Positions 27,019 through 39,433 of a DNA stretch of 64,000 bases are shown one piece after another. Every line of letters begins with the position of its first letter. Positions within the stretch are counted from its first letter, which is position 1. Origin of the DNA: Cyathus striatus (taxonomy: Eukaryota > Basidiomycota > Agaricomycetes > Agaricales > Nidulariaceae); the NCBI GenBank assembly GCA_025738555.1, contig JAOVFP010000012.1, positions 310,001 to 374,000 on the forward strand, in the 5' to 3' direction. Below the pieces are notes generated by a model. That model did not search any database and was not told where the DNA came from. It saw only the letters and a list, made by a program, of their open reading frames with translations. The translations under genes were made by a program, and so were the position numbers.

Positions 27019-29245
27019 ATGACTAGTACTTTAAGAAATGAGGTTATCGATACATTTCATGACGTATTATCAGGCTCAGATGAGAAGCTGGTAGCAGAAT
27101 GTATGTCACCTAGTTTCTTACTCTTGTATCTTATATTGACGCGTCTTAAGGTGTATCTATGTGCCAGATGTTTAATTTGAAGCCAGAAGATTTGAAATGG
27201 AAGCTGGAGGCGCTGAATTTTCGACCATCGGCAACCAGGTCTGAACTGACGCCTATTACGCTGGACTCCATTTCTACATTGAAGAAAAGGCTGCAACGTG
27301 ACCTCGCGAAGGATAATGCGAGGAAACTGCAGGTGAGACAGCGAAATTCTGAAAATGCTGTCGTCAACCGCTCTCGTCTACCTTCAAGTATGGGACGAAA
27401 TACCAATGCCGGGGTAGCAATCAGTGTACCAAAGGTGTCTGGTGCCGTTAAGATTGAACAAAACGGAGAATCGATAATTGCACACTTGAGTAGTGTACTA
27501 TTTAGAGGGCCTGAGTTAGATCTGGCGTCGAAAAGGAATCGTGCCTGTAAGTGACATGTTGCTTCAAGTATTTCTCTTATCAATCACATCCGTAGATCGC
27601 TACATGTACGAAAAGATATCTGAAAGGAGTGAAGGTACATGAATTTGTTTGTTCTGTTTGCAATCATTCATTGCAACAACGAAAGCTCTCGACCAGGTGA
27701 TCGACGACCTCGGAGATCTCATACGTGGACACTATGATATTTCCGAACTAGGGGATCCTTCGTCATCTACTGATGTGAGTTTGTCTTCCCCCGTTATCTT
27801 CTCTATTTATAAGGAAATAGGAAAATATTGTCGTAGTCGGTCGCATTACACATGATCCCGATACAGCTTCATCATCGAAGCTATCCGAAGGCGCCGTAAT
27901 GATTGAGTCCTCTCGATTGACTTCGTCCGGTGCCCGTATTCCACTTCGTTTCGATCCTGTACTCAAGATTCGTGGCAATGCGAAAGGTGCAGGGGGCATA
28001 AGTATATTCCCTGGGGCTATCGTGGCTTTGAGAGGGAAGAATGGAGGTGGTGGATATTTTGTTGCTACTGAAATTTTGGCCGTGAGTTCTTTTCCATTTC
28101 CATTGGTTTATTTTCTTACGAACGTCTTCAGTTACCGCCTTTGAAGGCGTCACCAGCGGCATCCGGAATTGAAGATCCTAAATTAGACTCCTCGATTACT
28201 AGTTTACCCTTCTCTGTTTGTGTGGCTTGTGGTCCATACACTCCCGATGCAAATCTTTCGTACAAACCATGGAGATACTTCTTACAAAATATCAAGACAA
28301 ACAAGCCTGAAGTCGTTATTCTTGTACGGTGTTGCCGTTGTATCAAAGACCTTGTTCCTTACGTTAATTTAGCTTGGCCCATTCATCGACTCTACACACC
28401 CAAAGATCAAGACAGGAGATGTGGACTCTGCGCCAGCTCAGCTGTTCAAAGCACATATCCTTGCTCCTCTACGTAGCTTCCTTGACTCCTCTCCGAATAG
28501 CATAGCCGTGATAGTCCCTAGCATACGTGATCTCATGAACCATCATGCCGTGTTTCCACAAAGTGAATTTGATGGCAGCATATTCAATAACGACCCAGTA
28601 TGTGCTATTAGCAGCTGTTTCTTGATGGACGATCTAATGTATTGACGACAGAGAATACGCCTTCTCCCCAATCCGGGAAGATTTAGCATCAATGACATCT
28701 CTTTTGCAGCAACTAGTGTCGACGTTCTATTTCACCTCCGAAAGGAGGAATTCATTAAACGGGGGATAGAGGTAGAACCGTCCAACGACGAAACAGGTTC
28801 AGATGTAATGGCTGGTCTCTCTCGGCATTTACTACAGCAAAGAAGGTGTTCGGCTTTTGTTCTTGGTTTTAACTGTTACTTACTAGAACATAGCTTCTAC
28901 CCGCTCTTCCCTACCCCCCAGGATCTCGCATCTGAAGTCAATTTAGATGTTAGTCATTTGGAAGGAGCTAGACTCACCAATGATGCTAGTATTGACTACG
29001 CGCCTGACGTTTTGATACTTCCAAGTCGGTTAAAGCATTTTGCTAAGGTGATGTCAGCTAAACATTATGGATATCACTTTTTTAACACGCAACGCTAGCC
29101 CACACACAATACTACTATTATTAACCCCTCTTTCTTAAGCAAAGGGACATATGCCACCATAAATATAGCTGCCAAGACAGGTTCTACCGCCATGAAGGAT
29201 CGCTTCAAAGTGGATATTCTAAAGCTGGAGTCCGGACAACAATAA
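27019..29245 (+). CDS. POL12: DNA polymerase alpha subunit B (Pol12)
   Basis: Pol12/POLA2 is the regulatory B subunit that tethers primase to the catalytic subunit of DNA polymerase alpha. The start MTSTLRNEVIDTFHDVL is followed by an N-terminal helical domain (MFNLKPEDLKWKLEALNF). After a linker come the OB-fold (RIPLRFDPVLKIRGN, GGISIFPGAIVALRGKNGGG) and the inactive phosphoesterase-like domain (SVCVACGPYTPDANLSYKPW, LGPFIDSTHPKIKTGDVDSA, LFPTPQ, APDVLILPSRLKHFAK). The end ...LKLESGQQ is at TAA 29243-29245. About nine introns, including one that restores EVVIL-LGPFID near 28,322-28,371. It converges on ZNG1 with 52 bp between the two stops. Confidence 0.92.
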
Positions 29246-29297
29246 CTTTTGCATATCAACACTATTTAGATATATGGTCATTTTCAGGAAGTTATGT

Positions 29298-30799
29298 TTA
29301 TATAAACACTTTCTCTAGGCTACTACGAACGGCTTCGTTCAGTCCCTTTCCTATCAAAACTATTTTTCCAGTATCAGGAATGCCTAGGGTATCTGATGAT
29401 TCCGCCTTGGTCATTTCATACATACTTCTGACGCCCTGCAGCACATAATGTTCGCCATTTTCAAGAGTGAATGCGCCTTTAGATCTGAGAACCTGTAACT
29501 CTGGCCCAGCATTTCCGTCGGGGATTCTGTTTTCCCAAAGAACATTTCGTATCCACTCGTCTAATCTATTGTATCTTGCATCTGTGAGAATAGGACAGGT
29601 AACCTGTAAGCTTGATATTCCACGTAATTCATAATGTGTTGACTTTGGTAGATCGTTTTCGTGCTCATGCTGACAATGTTCGGAGTGGATATGTAGTGTA
29701 GAATGAGTGTCATCGGTAGTGTTTAACTTGGGGAATTTGTTGTTGTATGCTGATATACCAAGGATGTGCTTTAGGTCAATTTCGCCACGAACAGTTCTAT
29801 AGATAGGAACGGCGGGGTTGACTTGGTGAATTAACGTTTCTGTCAGCGATATGGCCTCGGATGATGCAATATCGACTTTGTTCAAAAGAATGACATCTGA
29901 GCCAGCAATTTGCCTGGAGATCGTTAGTATGTACTAGTCATTTAGTAGTAGAAAATCCTACCGTAGACTTTCGCCAATATGTAAATTGTCTGTTGAATGG
30001 TCTTCTTCCATTTGCTACCGTTCATTCACAAATAGTCAGCAAGTTAAGAGAATAATAGCGCACCCGTTTGCCAAATACTGCATCCACTACACAGATAACG
30101 CCGTCCAATGTTATATCGTGACCCAACCCCTTCGCAAATTCTTCATTGTGCCAAAACATAGACGCAATAGGACCAGGGTCTGCAAGACCCGTTGTCTCGA
30201 GAAGAATGTGATCGAATGCCCCTTTTCGCTGCATAAGCTTTTCTATCGCTGCAACACCAGCATCCTTGATGCTACAACATAGACAACCATTCGCAAGCTC
30301 CAGAAATTCTTCAGAACTTTCTGCCATGGGATCCCCTTCGGAAGCTATGTTAATTGTTTTCGCTGGTGGTACCGTTCTAGATAAATGAAGAAATCTTCTA
30401 AAGATTTCAAGATGGACAAACCTTCTATATCCTGAACTTTGTCAACTGGTGAAGGGCCTCAAATAATCCAAATCACGTACAGCAGTATCACCGAATTCGT
30501 TCATGATGACAGCTATACGATATCCATGACGTTCTGTCAGGATTCGTCTAAAGTATCTGTTAATATTCTTGCCATAGATATGTTCTAAAGCCACGTACTT
30601 CAGTAAAGTAGATTTTCCGGCACCAAGAAAGCCACAAATAATTGTCAACGGTACCCGTTTGGATGCAGGTGGTGCATCGGGCAGACTGATTGCATTGCTC
30701 TCGCTCTCAATGAGCGTGCTGTATCTTAATGAATAATTAGGATGCAATAAGACGTACATCTACGCACGGAATTTCGTCTTCGCTATCTGACATCTGCAT
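29298..30799 (-). CDS. ZNG1: Zinc chaperone GTPase ZNG1/CBWD (COG0523, CobW)
   Basis: ZNG1 proteins are GTP-dependent zinc metallochaperones that activate methionine aminopeptidase 1. With the intron border at GATACAG, the N-terminus reads [21 protein letters not shown] fits the psi-P-x-L-V motif that docks on the MetAP zinc finger. The P-loop is [15 protein letters not shown] (after removing a GTACGT intron), followed by [18 protein letters not shown]. The metal motif is [11 protein letters not shown] (CxCC), then [12 protein letters not shown] and, in the last exon, MNKVDIA (NKxD). The C-terminal CobW_C half holds a His-rich loop ([14 protein letters not shown]) and [20 protein letters not shown]. 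Stop at 29298. All catalytic motifs are present. Start is divergent from the next gene at 31085. Confidence 0.92.
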
Positions 30800-31084
30800 G
30801 AGAATAAGTATGATAAGACTCAAGATGAAGTCATTCACTTACAAGGGAAATAAACAGAGGTCTTGATTAATACAATTAGAAATTTAGAATTAATAAATGC
30901 GCGGGTCATGTTTTGACGAAACGTGACCGAGCGTGAGCCACTGAGCCTCTTTAATTTATTGGACTAATTGCCGCCTGTTCACTTCTACCTGTTATTTCTA
31001 GAACTTCAAATCTCTTCAGCTGCTTGCTTTTCTTCCTTCCGGATAACTTCACAGTATCCAAACCGACTTCTTCAGAAACACGCA

Positions 31085-32116
31085 ATGGACATGAATTTAT
31101 CACCAGAACAGCTTCGGAACCTTGTGCAAGGACCCGGCGATATTGAGTGGAGGTGCACTCACTATGTCTCCTTACAGGCGACGTAATACTCATAGCAACA
31201 CCTTTCCGAACTAGATATGAAATGAGAAGAGAATGTCAGGAGATACTACCTGGGCTATATCTAGGTCCATTCGTAGCCTCAAAGAATATGGAGACCCTTC
31301 GTTCACTTCAAATTACACATATGTACGTTTCCTGTCCATCACTTAATTTCTATCTTGTCATTACCATACCTAACCGTATAGCGTTCTGTAGAGTTTGCAT
31401 ACGCGACGCTAAAGAAGCATTCTCAGTTCGCCCGCGTTTTCCAGAACATTTTAGGTATCTCGTGCTCGACGTTGAGGATAACGAAGAGCAGAATCTTATC
31501 CGGCTCTTCCCCGAGTGAGATATCTAAACGTGTCCTTTCTACTTCTCGATCTAAACACGCGTCTTTAGTGCCAAGAACTTCATCGACACTGCAATCGCAC
31601 AAGGTGGACGCGTTCTCGTGCATTGCAACGGTGCGTAGCGGTTTACTGTTTTGATGGCAGTTATGTCCATGTTTATCTAAATTGTATTCAGGTGGCATCA
31701 GTCTTTCGCCCTCGTTTGTTGTGATGTTCGTTATGCAGCATTACAAGATGTCCTGGGAAGAAGCTCTTCATATGGTTCAAAACCGTAGATATTGTATTTC
31801 ACCGAATGGAGGGTTCCTTACACAGATCAAAGTTGGTTATCATCTCCTGCTATGAAGCTTCGTGACTAACACTTTTGTATTTCAGGAATATGAGGCGATC
31901 TACAAAGCAAATTTGGCAGTGGCATCATACCCGCGTTCACAGCGCGTAGTATCGAGGCGAAAGCGAGAGGACGATGATGATGACGATCCGTGAGCATTGA
32001 CTCCCTTTATGTTGAATAGTTTCTTACAAACTCGTTGAAATAGCGATCATGATCACAAGCGACCGTTGGTGCAGGAAGACTCTATCGAGATTGATCCAAA
32101 TGCAATGGAGACATAA
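31085..32116 (+). CDS. STYX-like dual-specificity pseudophosphatase
   Basis: The fold is that of dual-specificity phosphatases, nearest to STYX (serine/threonine/tyrosine-interacting protein). Order: MDMNLSPEQLRNLVQGP, EILPGLYLGPFVASKNMETL, the conserved VLDVEDNEEQNLIRLFP, the P-loop region VLVHCNGGISLSPSFVV, and MSWEEALHMVQNRRYCISPN, GGFLTQIKEYEAIYKA as in STYX. The P-loop should be H-C-x5-R; here Cys is present but the Arg position is Leu (HCNGGISL), so phosphate binding and catalysis should be lost. A basic-acidic tail (RRKREDDDDDD, then HDHKRPLVQ) ends at TAA 32114-32116. Introns near 31153-31211, 31625-31691 and 31991-32043 keep frame. It probably acts as a phospho-binding or scaffold protein; partner unknown. 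Confidence 0.82.
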
Positions 32117-32264
32117 TCTAATTGTTTGCTCTTTCCCTTACCTATCAGGTGGTCTGGACAGGTTGCTTTTACACTTTCTCTATACCCCTCATTTTGGTTT
32201 TTTTCAAAGTAAATTCAGTCATCCAGTCTATTATTATGTGGTGGGTTCAATGTTCATCTATATA

Positions 32265-33704
32265 TTACAATGATTTTATCTTCGCTTTCTCCTTCTCTTG
32301 GATGACACGTTTTGCATGGACATCTGTAGCATTAATGTCAACCATGTGAGCATAGACATAAATAATAAAGACCAACATTTGCGCTTTACGAAAGCTTCTA
32401 CAGAGATGCCTGCAAATACCACACCAGCACCCAGCCATTGACCGGAGGTCAGCTTATGCTTATATACAACGACGGATAAAAGCATTGTGAATAATTTACG
32501 CGTCAATGTAATAGTTCTAGGAAAATGATCAGTATCTGATCGGTATGTAGGATTGAACGGCCCTACACTAGAGTCAATGATCCGAAGTGTTGAAGTGTTT
32601 CAAAAATAAACAGCTGGCCCAAAGCGCCAGTGAAGGCGAATTGAGCTAACGGCGTAATAATAGACGGATGAGTTCGAACAAACGACAAAGCAGCCACGAG
32701 CTCAGTTCGTCCTCCGTCAGAAGGATGGATCACAGGAATATAAGGCAACGGAAGAACTGAGAGAATTGAGGACATAATTGTGCAGAAAACATTTATCCAG
32801 AACATCATCTGCTGCCCGGTGACCTTGTGTCTGGTGAAGATCTCGTCCTGGGTAGAATTTGTCGCACCATCAAGAGCAAGGTTAATGATAAGATATGCTA
32901 ATCCAATTAAATTTGCGTATGGAGTCTGTGTTTGAGCACCCGAGTCATGCTTTCCCTTTTTTCATTCCCAACACCCATAAAGATGGAAATCCCTGTTGTA
33001 ACCATTATTACGACGAGGTATTTGTGAGGTGCAAAGCGACGACGGTATAGAAGCACATTCATGATCATTACAGGAACCAACTTGCATGATTTTCCGAGCA
33101 CCATAGCTGGGTAAGATATATATGATAGTGCTGCAAAGCCGAATGGAGCAGCGGCGGTAATGAAAACGGAGCATTGCAAATATCGTAGTAGTAGAGCCTT
33201 GGTAGAATAGCGTTTTGCTGGATATTCGGAATGATTATGGACCTTTTCATTTGCGTGCTTCCCAGATGCTACCCCGTTTGCTGTGTGCTCAACATGCTCT
33301 AATCCAAGAGCTTGCGATAGTGTCTGGCCCGGCTTCCGCCTGAGTAGGATATAAGCCAGCGCCGATAGTGAGCTTAGAGCACTCTGACATGTTCCGATAA
33401 ACAATGGCGATTTAAACTTTTCGGAGGTACCATTTATTGACTTGAATGGAACGGACACTTTCAATCATAGATTAAGTGTTCAGCGTGAAGTGCAGGAAAT
33501 GGCGAGACATACATCGTTCTTGTGCAATAGCCCAGATCTATGAGCTCCAGGTAAGTTTTTAACGAAATAGATGCGTTTCTATACTTACGAGAAACATTGA
33601 GTACACTCCAGCAATGCAGAACACCAGCCTATAAATCCGCGCTCGACCTTCAGACTATATGTTGTATGCTATTCAGGAAATGTAACTCACCGAATGAACG
33701 ACAT
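32265..33704 (-). CDS. HUT1: UDP-galactose transporter homologue Hut1 (SLC35B1 family)
   Basis: Hut1/SLC35B1 is a multispanning ER membrane carrier of the nucleotide-sugar/ATP type. Splicing ATG TCG TTC ATT CG to the acceptor TTTATAG gives [18 protein letters not shown], then [20 protein letters not shown], the classical family start (WA..QER). Further blocks: [20 protein letters not shown], the His/Lys-rich loop [87 protein letters not shown] and [17 protein letters not shown]. The end, after a last intron, is [16 protein letters not shown] (a Lys-rich, ER-retention-like tail) at 32265. It converges on the STYX-like gene, 148 bp apart. Confidence 0.88.
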
Positions 33705-34402
33705 CGTTGGAGGTGAATAGTGGTGGAATTCTTTGGCAGATAAATAACGCAGAAAAAGAGGGAAGATAAGTTAATGAGCGAGAAGACAGATGACCTAGAA
33801 GTGCCAGCAGAAAAGTTCGTAAATTATTGAAGTTTGAACACGTCGTACAGACAGATGCAACGCGTTACTTGATTGACTGACGTGTTAATTTTGCACCGCC
33901 ACCGATTCCATGATCGCTGTTACAGAGTCCGCATGGTGCGGAACAAACTCGGAATACGTAAGAATACATGCCCCCTTCGGTTTCCTTATCTCAGTTGCTA
34001 TATCCGAAATACGAACACGAAATCTCAGACATCTTTCTGTAACCAGTAAGTAAACATGCACATGATTCATCTCATCTAAATGCTTTTATATGAAGACTTG
34101 ACGAAGACTCAGTTTCATTCATCTCACCGTCGTGGTGCATCATTGAAATAGTAGATGCAATTTGGATGGAGCTCTTCGAACTTGAAGCTGAAGCTTGAGC
34201 TTGAACGATGAGTGCAACGACTGTACCACAGATTCCAAATGCTTACTCAAAATATGTTATGTCCTCCGACTGGCCTCCCACGGTACATGCTAAGTAGTAG
34301 CTATCATCTGCGCACAGGGTCCGCACAGGCTTCATGTCCATCCTCGCGTTTCTTAAGCTTGCGAGTGTCCTTTGGTATCCTCTTTCCTTTATCTTCGCGA
34401 GA
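33705..34402. other. Spacer between HUT1 and F-box gene
   Basis: About 700 bp with no recognised gene. The left part is the HUT1 promoter. Several short frames are present with no family motif; the right part may include 5' leader or extra N-terminal codons of the F-box gene (an in-frame ATG lies at 34334). Confidence 0.45.
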
Positions 34403-35654
34403 ATGTCACCGGAAATCTTCATCTCAATGTGCCCACTTCCCCAACCACATCAGACACTGTCACTTCCACCTGAAATCGTGCACGAAATTGCAAGCCACGT
34501 TAGGGATCGCAACACGTTGCTGAGTTGCTCCGTTGTATGCAGGGCATGGATGAATATCGTGCGCCCAATACTATTCAACAAACTGACGCTATCCGCGAGT
34601 GCAGCACGTCGTCTGAAGATACGGTTGGGCACGAATGATTCACTCAGTCTTCCTAATCACGTAAAGCAGCTACATCTGGCGACACTGCAATTTCCACTGG
34701 CCCATGTCAAAGTGGAGAGGCAGAGCAAGCCATGGTCGCAGCACTTGTCCGGCTGTTTGCATTTACAGGGAACTGCCCTTCTATGTTGCTCCAAAGGAAG
34801 TATTGCCCTTGGAGTCAAGTGATCGTCGGATTTAATCACATAACACACCTAGAGCTCTCATCGGTCAAGTTCTACACATTTTCCGACGCTACAAGGCTTA
34901 TACACTCGTTCCCACTACTGCATACGTTATCCATGGAGTATCTTCATTGGAAATGCCCAAGTAGCGACAATATGAACTGGAGTCTTCCAGACACTGCTCA
35001 AATAAAATTGTTGAACCTCGACGACAGAAACGCCACAGAAATTAGCAGATGGCTTATTTCTCAGCGTAATTCTGTATCGATACAGAAATTGTGTTTCGAG
35101 ACCCATCAACTTCCCCGCAATCGGTCTGTTTGCCGCCTCGTTGACGCCTTTGGAAATACATTCCAGGAACTCTGTTTCTCCATGACATTTAATAGGCTTA
35201 CGCCGACGGCAGGTGATTCAGAATTTCCACAATAATTTGTCGTAAACTGAAGATTACTTATACAACAGATAATTTCAAGGAATCCGTCGGAGTCAATCAC
35301 TGTCACCAGCTGAAGCATCTGCACCTGGATAACATAATCCTTGCTCGACAATTTCGTTCTGTTTCCCTTTGGATACCTGTTGTGCTTTCGCAGGTCGAGT
35401 CTCAGGTACTAACGAAGGTGACAATGACGATCCTTCTGCAGCGCAATGAATTAAGCCTCGCTTCATCCATAACTCCATGGAAAGACATTGACCGAATCCT
35501 ATGCCAAGCAGACAAGTACCCCTCGCTAGAGATTGTTTGTGTCAAGGTGAAAACGGAAGAGAATCATGCTGATGTAGATAGGTTTATCAAACAGAAACTT
35601 CCTGGTGTCGTAGAACGAGGCAAGCTAGAGGTGGCCTTCTTAAGGGATCAATGA
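34403..35654 (+). CDS. F-box protein with leucine-rich-repeat-like region
   Basis: F-box proteins recruit substrates to SCF ubiquitin ligases through Skp1. The F-box is near the N-terminus: LSLPPEIVHEIASHVRDRNT, LLSCSVVCRAWMNIVRPILF. The rest has loosely spaced leucines (HITHLELSSVKFY, LLHTLSMEYLHW) typical of the expanded Agaricomycete family. The frame must change once near 34,700. An intron at 34661-34725 (GTAAAG...GGCAGAG) restores it, joining SLPNH to QAMVAALVRLFAF; the alternative is a one-base break around 34,715-34,735. A second intron, 35213-35268, joins TPTA to DNFKESVG. Stop at 35652-35654. Substrate unknown. The start at 34403 is the closest ATG in a good position; 34334 is also possible. 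Confidence 0.7.
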
Positions 35655-36525
35655 TAGAAGCGCACGGTGGAATGGAGTCCCCGACCATAGCTTGGCGGAC
35701 TGTAGGCTTTTTTGCGCCGAACGTGGATGGGTGGTCATTAGGTCGTTTTCTTTATTGTTATGAGTCATGTATGTATAATTATGACAGCATTTTCGGAGTA
35801 GATAGGGTCCATGAATTACATACCAGCTATGCTTACCTAGATGGAAGGGAGGATCAAATGGAGACGTAAGTTCTTACGGACCTGCAGATAACCAGCAGAC
35901 CACGGATTACGTGACGTACGGATGAACAGCAGTGGAAGCTTAACTCAAAGGTGGGTACTCCTAATATTGCCAAGACTGCAGGAACCAGCTAAAAATGCAA
36001 GACGCTATCGACGACATCGAAGCCTTTCCAAGTCTGGATTGATGGTCAATGGGCAGAATGCAACACGGAGTCCGCGTCGTTGAGGTATTGCGGACCGAAC
36101 ATGAGGATGAGGCGTGAGTGAAGCGCAGGTGTTTTGATTATAGTACAGCATTTTAATAGTTGACAATTGGCGGCTAGTGGAAGCTTGATACGGATCATCT
36201 GACAGATAAAAAGGCAGAGTAAGATGGAGACAGGGCAGTTAGACATGGGGTGGAGGCAGCGGCGGGACTCCGGGAGTGTGTGAAACGCAGAGGTCTTGGC
36301 AGAGGGAGATTAGAAGGCTTTGGTAAATAGGCTACAATAAAAGCGGGGGAATATTTCCATTATGGGACAGAACTGGACGAATGTGGGGTAGAATGAAGAG
36401 AGATCTGGCAAAGATCTGACTCCTCCACTGCGGATCCGGCCGGTGTCTGAGGCCTGGGGTTTTTCCACACCCATCTTTCTCTTCTTTCTTATTACCCCCA
36501 TCTTCATCCCATCCACACCCATTAC
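35655..36525. other. Spacer before kinase gene
   Basis: About 870 bp. Short open frames occur (for example 35651-35869, plus) but carry no family motif and no convincing splice continuation. The last 120 bp are C/T-rich, as in the leader of the kinase gene. Confidence 0.45.
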
Positions 36526-39041
36526 ATGTACGCAGGAGCAAGACTCTTTACTCGTCCCCACTCCTCACTCCCACCTTCAGCTTCATCCATCTTTCCAGAC
36601 GAAGACTTTAATTCCCCTTCTCCTACTTTCGTCACTTCTCCTCTGTCCGAAGATCCCCACACACCTGCTAAATATCGAGTCCTCGACAATGACCAAAGGA
36701 TTTCTGCCGCTCTAGTACAAGAGCAACCCCGGTCCCCCTCCACACGCTATCTTTCCCCCCATCTCATGTCCACAACTTCCAGTGCTACTACCCCTACACC
36801 TACAAAATCTCTTTCTGCTTCTCCTGCTGCTTTGTTCCTTTCTGCCTTCTCCTCTTCTTCCTCCGCCCCAGCACCCCTCCCAGACGATGAGGGCCAGTCC
36901 ATTGCAGGCTACACCCTTGGTGCTACCATTGGCTATGGTGCCACATCCATCATCCGACGAGCCTATTCCACCTCTGGCGGTGTCGTTGCCGTCAAAATTG
37001 TGCGCAGAGCTGACCTTGTCAAACAAGGTAATGCCCCTCTTGCTCGCAAGCGTCTAGAGCATGAAGCTAGTGTCTGGGCCTCCCTTAGTCATGAACATAT
37101 CCTTCCTCTCTTTTCTGCTGTCCATACATCCTATGCCGACTTCTTTATTACACTTTATTGTCCTGCAGGGTCACTGTTTGATATTCTTAAGCGTGACGGT
37201 CATCCAGCCCTACCCCAGGATGATGCGGGGATGATGTTTAGACAGGTAGTGCGCGGCCTTCGATACCTTCATGAAGTTGCCATGTTCGTGCATAGGGATA
37301 TGAAACTAGAAAATGTTCTCGTGGATGAGATGGGTGTCTGCAGAATTGGTGACTTTGGCATGGCAAGGAGGATTGGTGAGTGTGAAGAAGACGATGACGA
37401 GTTCGAAATGCAACAACAACAGATCCTGTTCGAAGGTGCGGGGGTGCACAGATCTGCGACTGTCGCAGGTGGAGCACCTTCGTCAAGAAGGCAAGGAAGA
37501 TCAAGCTTCCAACACGCTTCGACAGCTCGGCACTCAGCTGCGCGTCATCGCAACTCCACATCATCTGCACAACCGACGCTGCCCACCAACATTTTCCAAT
37601 TAGGGTCTCTTCCTTACGCTGCCCCAGAATTATTACTTTCACAGACTGCTGAATCTCTCTGTCCTCATCCCAGCCAGGATATATGGGCTCTGGGAGTGAT
37701 GCTGTATACCTTACTGACGGGACGTCTACCCTTCAGCGACTCCTTCGAACCCCGACTTCAAATGAAAATATTAAATGGTATGTGTTTACGTTTTCAGTAC
37801 ATTGTTGGTTAATCTAGACTTTATTTGTAAATAGGTGCCTACGAAACTCCGAAGGACGTGGGTCGTGGGGCCGAACGGGTGCTGGAAGGATGCTTGGAGC
37901 GATGCATTGCAAATCGGTGGACAATAGCGCGGGTGGACGAAGTGGCATGGGGCATTGGATGGGGAGTTGAAGGAGACGACGTCACGGAGGAAGAGGAGGA
38001 GCAGATTCAATCTTCCGAGGAATGGAAGAAGCAAACCACTTCTGAATCTCGATCCCGATCCATGTCCAAATCCCGATCGCGGCCTCGCCTACCGCAGACT
38101 CCCCTCTCCCCGACGCGCCCCCCGCCTTCATCCATCTCGGGAAGCCGCACTTCCATTTCCAGTAACCATGACTACCCCCGCTCCCGCCCATCTCTCGAAG
38201 CCGCTGAGCGCCGTTCCTCTTCACGCGCCAACCGCTCCCTGTCCAGAGCCCCTGTTTCCCCTCGCAGCACAAGCAGAAGCATCAGTTTGTCCCGCTCCCG
38301 CCGTCCTCCTTCACCATCCTTGTCTGTTCTTCACAATGCCATCATGGGAAGTGGTGTGGTTACTCCACCCATGTCCCGCTCTTCTTCCAGCTCCGCAAAA
38401 GATTCCGCGATCCTTGCTTCCCCCTCTTCCTTCATAGAACGAGGACGCAGGCCCCTTAAGAATCGCCGTGACACGACCTCGCGCTCACCGAGCCCCAGCT
38501 TGACTCCTGGTACTCCCGCCGACTTTCTATCTCCGAGGCGCTATGCATCTTTGGATATTGTTTGCGACCATATCGAGGATGACATCGAAAAGGAGAGCTC
38601 TCGAGGCCGTAAAGGGGGCATACGCAACATACGGTCCCCCCTTCGCACCGAACAGCTCTTCTCTGTCCCGGACGCCGAAGAAGATCTTGTCGAGCCGGAC
38701 TGGTTAGTTTCGGCGGCGAGCTCCAGTAAAGGCAGGGCATTTGTAAATGACGATGATCTGCTGTCGACATCGAACAATGCCCCTCTAGCTTCCTTGCTGT
38801 CTCATACGCGCCCAGCTGATAATTGTAGAGCTGGTAGTGTTCCTCCGGCTTCTGGGCCGGCTTGGATCTCGCGTCATGAAGTAAAATACATACACCCCAA
38901 AGGTACCCTCTTGATCCATTCCTTGATACCTCTGGTGCACCTCCAACTACTAGTAGCGCCACGACTCGCAGCAAGAGTGCTGACTATGCTCGTCGGCCTA
39001 CTTCCAGCACCAGTTCTCTTTCTTTATTCCTCGCAGCTTGA
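36526..39041 (+). CDS. Ser/Thr protein kinase with RS-rich C-terminal tail
   Basis: A Ser/Pro/Thr-rich N-terminus (about 120 aa) precedes a complete kinase domain: AGYTLGATIGYGATSIIRRA (Gly loop), VVAVKIVRRADLV (catalytic Lys), LEHEASVWASLSHEHILPLF, FVHRDMKLENVLVDE, CRIGDFGMARRIGE, a long insertion before the activation-loop end (EMQQQQ...PTLPTNIFQ), LGSLPYAAPELLL and DIWALGVMLYTLLTGRLPF. A 49-nt-range intron near 37779-37832 joins NG to AYETPKDVG. The tail has SR-type repeats (SRSRSMSKSRSRPR) and many Ser/Arg blocks. At about 38,912 the reading GTLFDPFLDTSGAPPTTSSA requires one extra T (ctcttgat); it then ends ...SLSLFLAA at TGA 39039-39041. As given, the frame instead runs to 39075. It looks CAMK-like; exact family not fixed. 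Confidence 0.82.
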
Positions 39042-39433
39042 AATTTTGCTGCATGAAGTTCATATTGATTCATAACAAACGAGATACCCAACACATTACC
39101 ACTACTATTTCTCATGTCGCCTGTTTTCATAGCATATTTCTCGTCGGTACTCAGACATTCATTTGGTTCCGTTTCGTTCATGCATTTATACTTCTGCTAG
39201 TTTTGATATCCATCCCCTACTTCTACTGTTATTTATTGCTGTAGCAATAGTCGTTCACGAACTGTATCTGTAAGTTATGCAACGAGGGTTCGATTTATTT
39301 CTGCCACAATCCATTATTCTTCCTTTCGTAAAAAGGCAATCTTTTCCAATAATTCAATTAAATCTGGTATGTATTATAGGTACAAATACGGCGAAAAAAC
39401 AGCAAAAAGTACAATGAAAGGAAGGGCTACGTC
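39042..39433. other. Spacer between convergent kinase and SSR4 genes
   Basis: About 390 bp, AT-rich, with 3' flanks of both genes. No gene or RNA was recognised; a short GGGTTCGATT near 39,286 resembles a tRNA B box but has no tRNA fold around it. Confidence 0.45.

Noticed and set aside
33600..33704. Apparent frame mismatch between exons 1 and 2 of HUT1
   Set aside because: Using the acceptor at TTTATAG instead of the nearer CATATAG gives [18 protein letters not shown] in frame; no indel is needed.
39281..39300. tRNA B-box-like GGGTTCGATT
   Set aside because: No matching A box, acceptor stem or cloverleaf around it.
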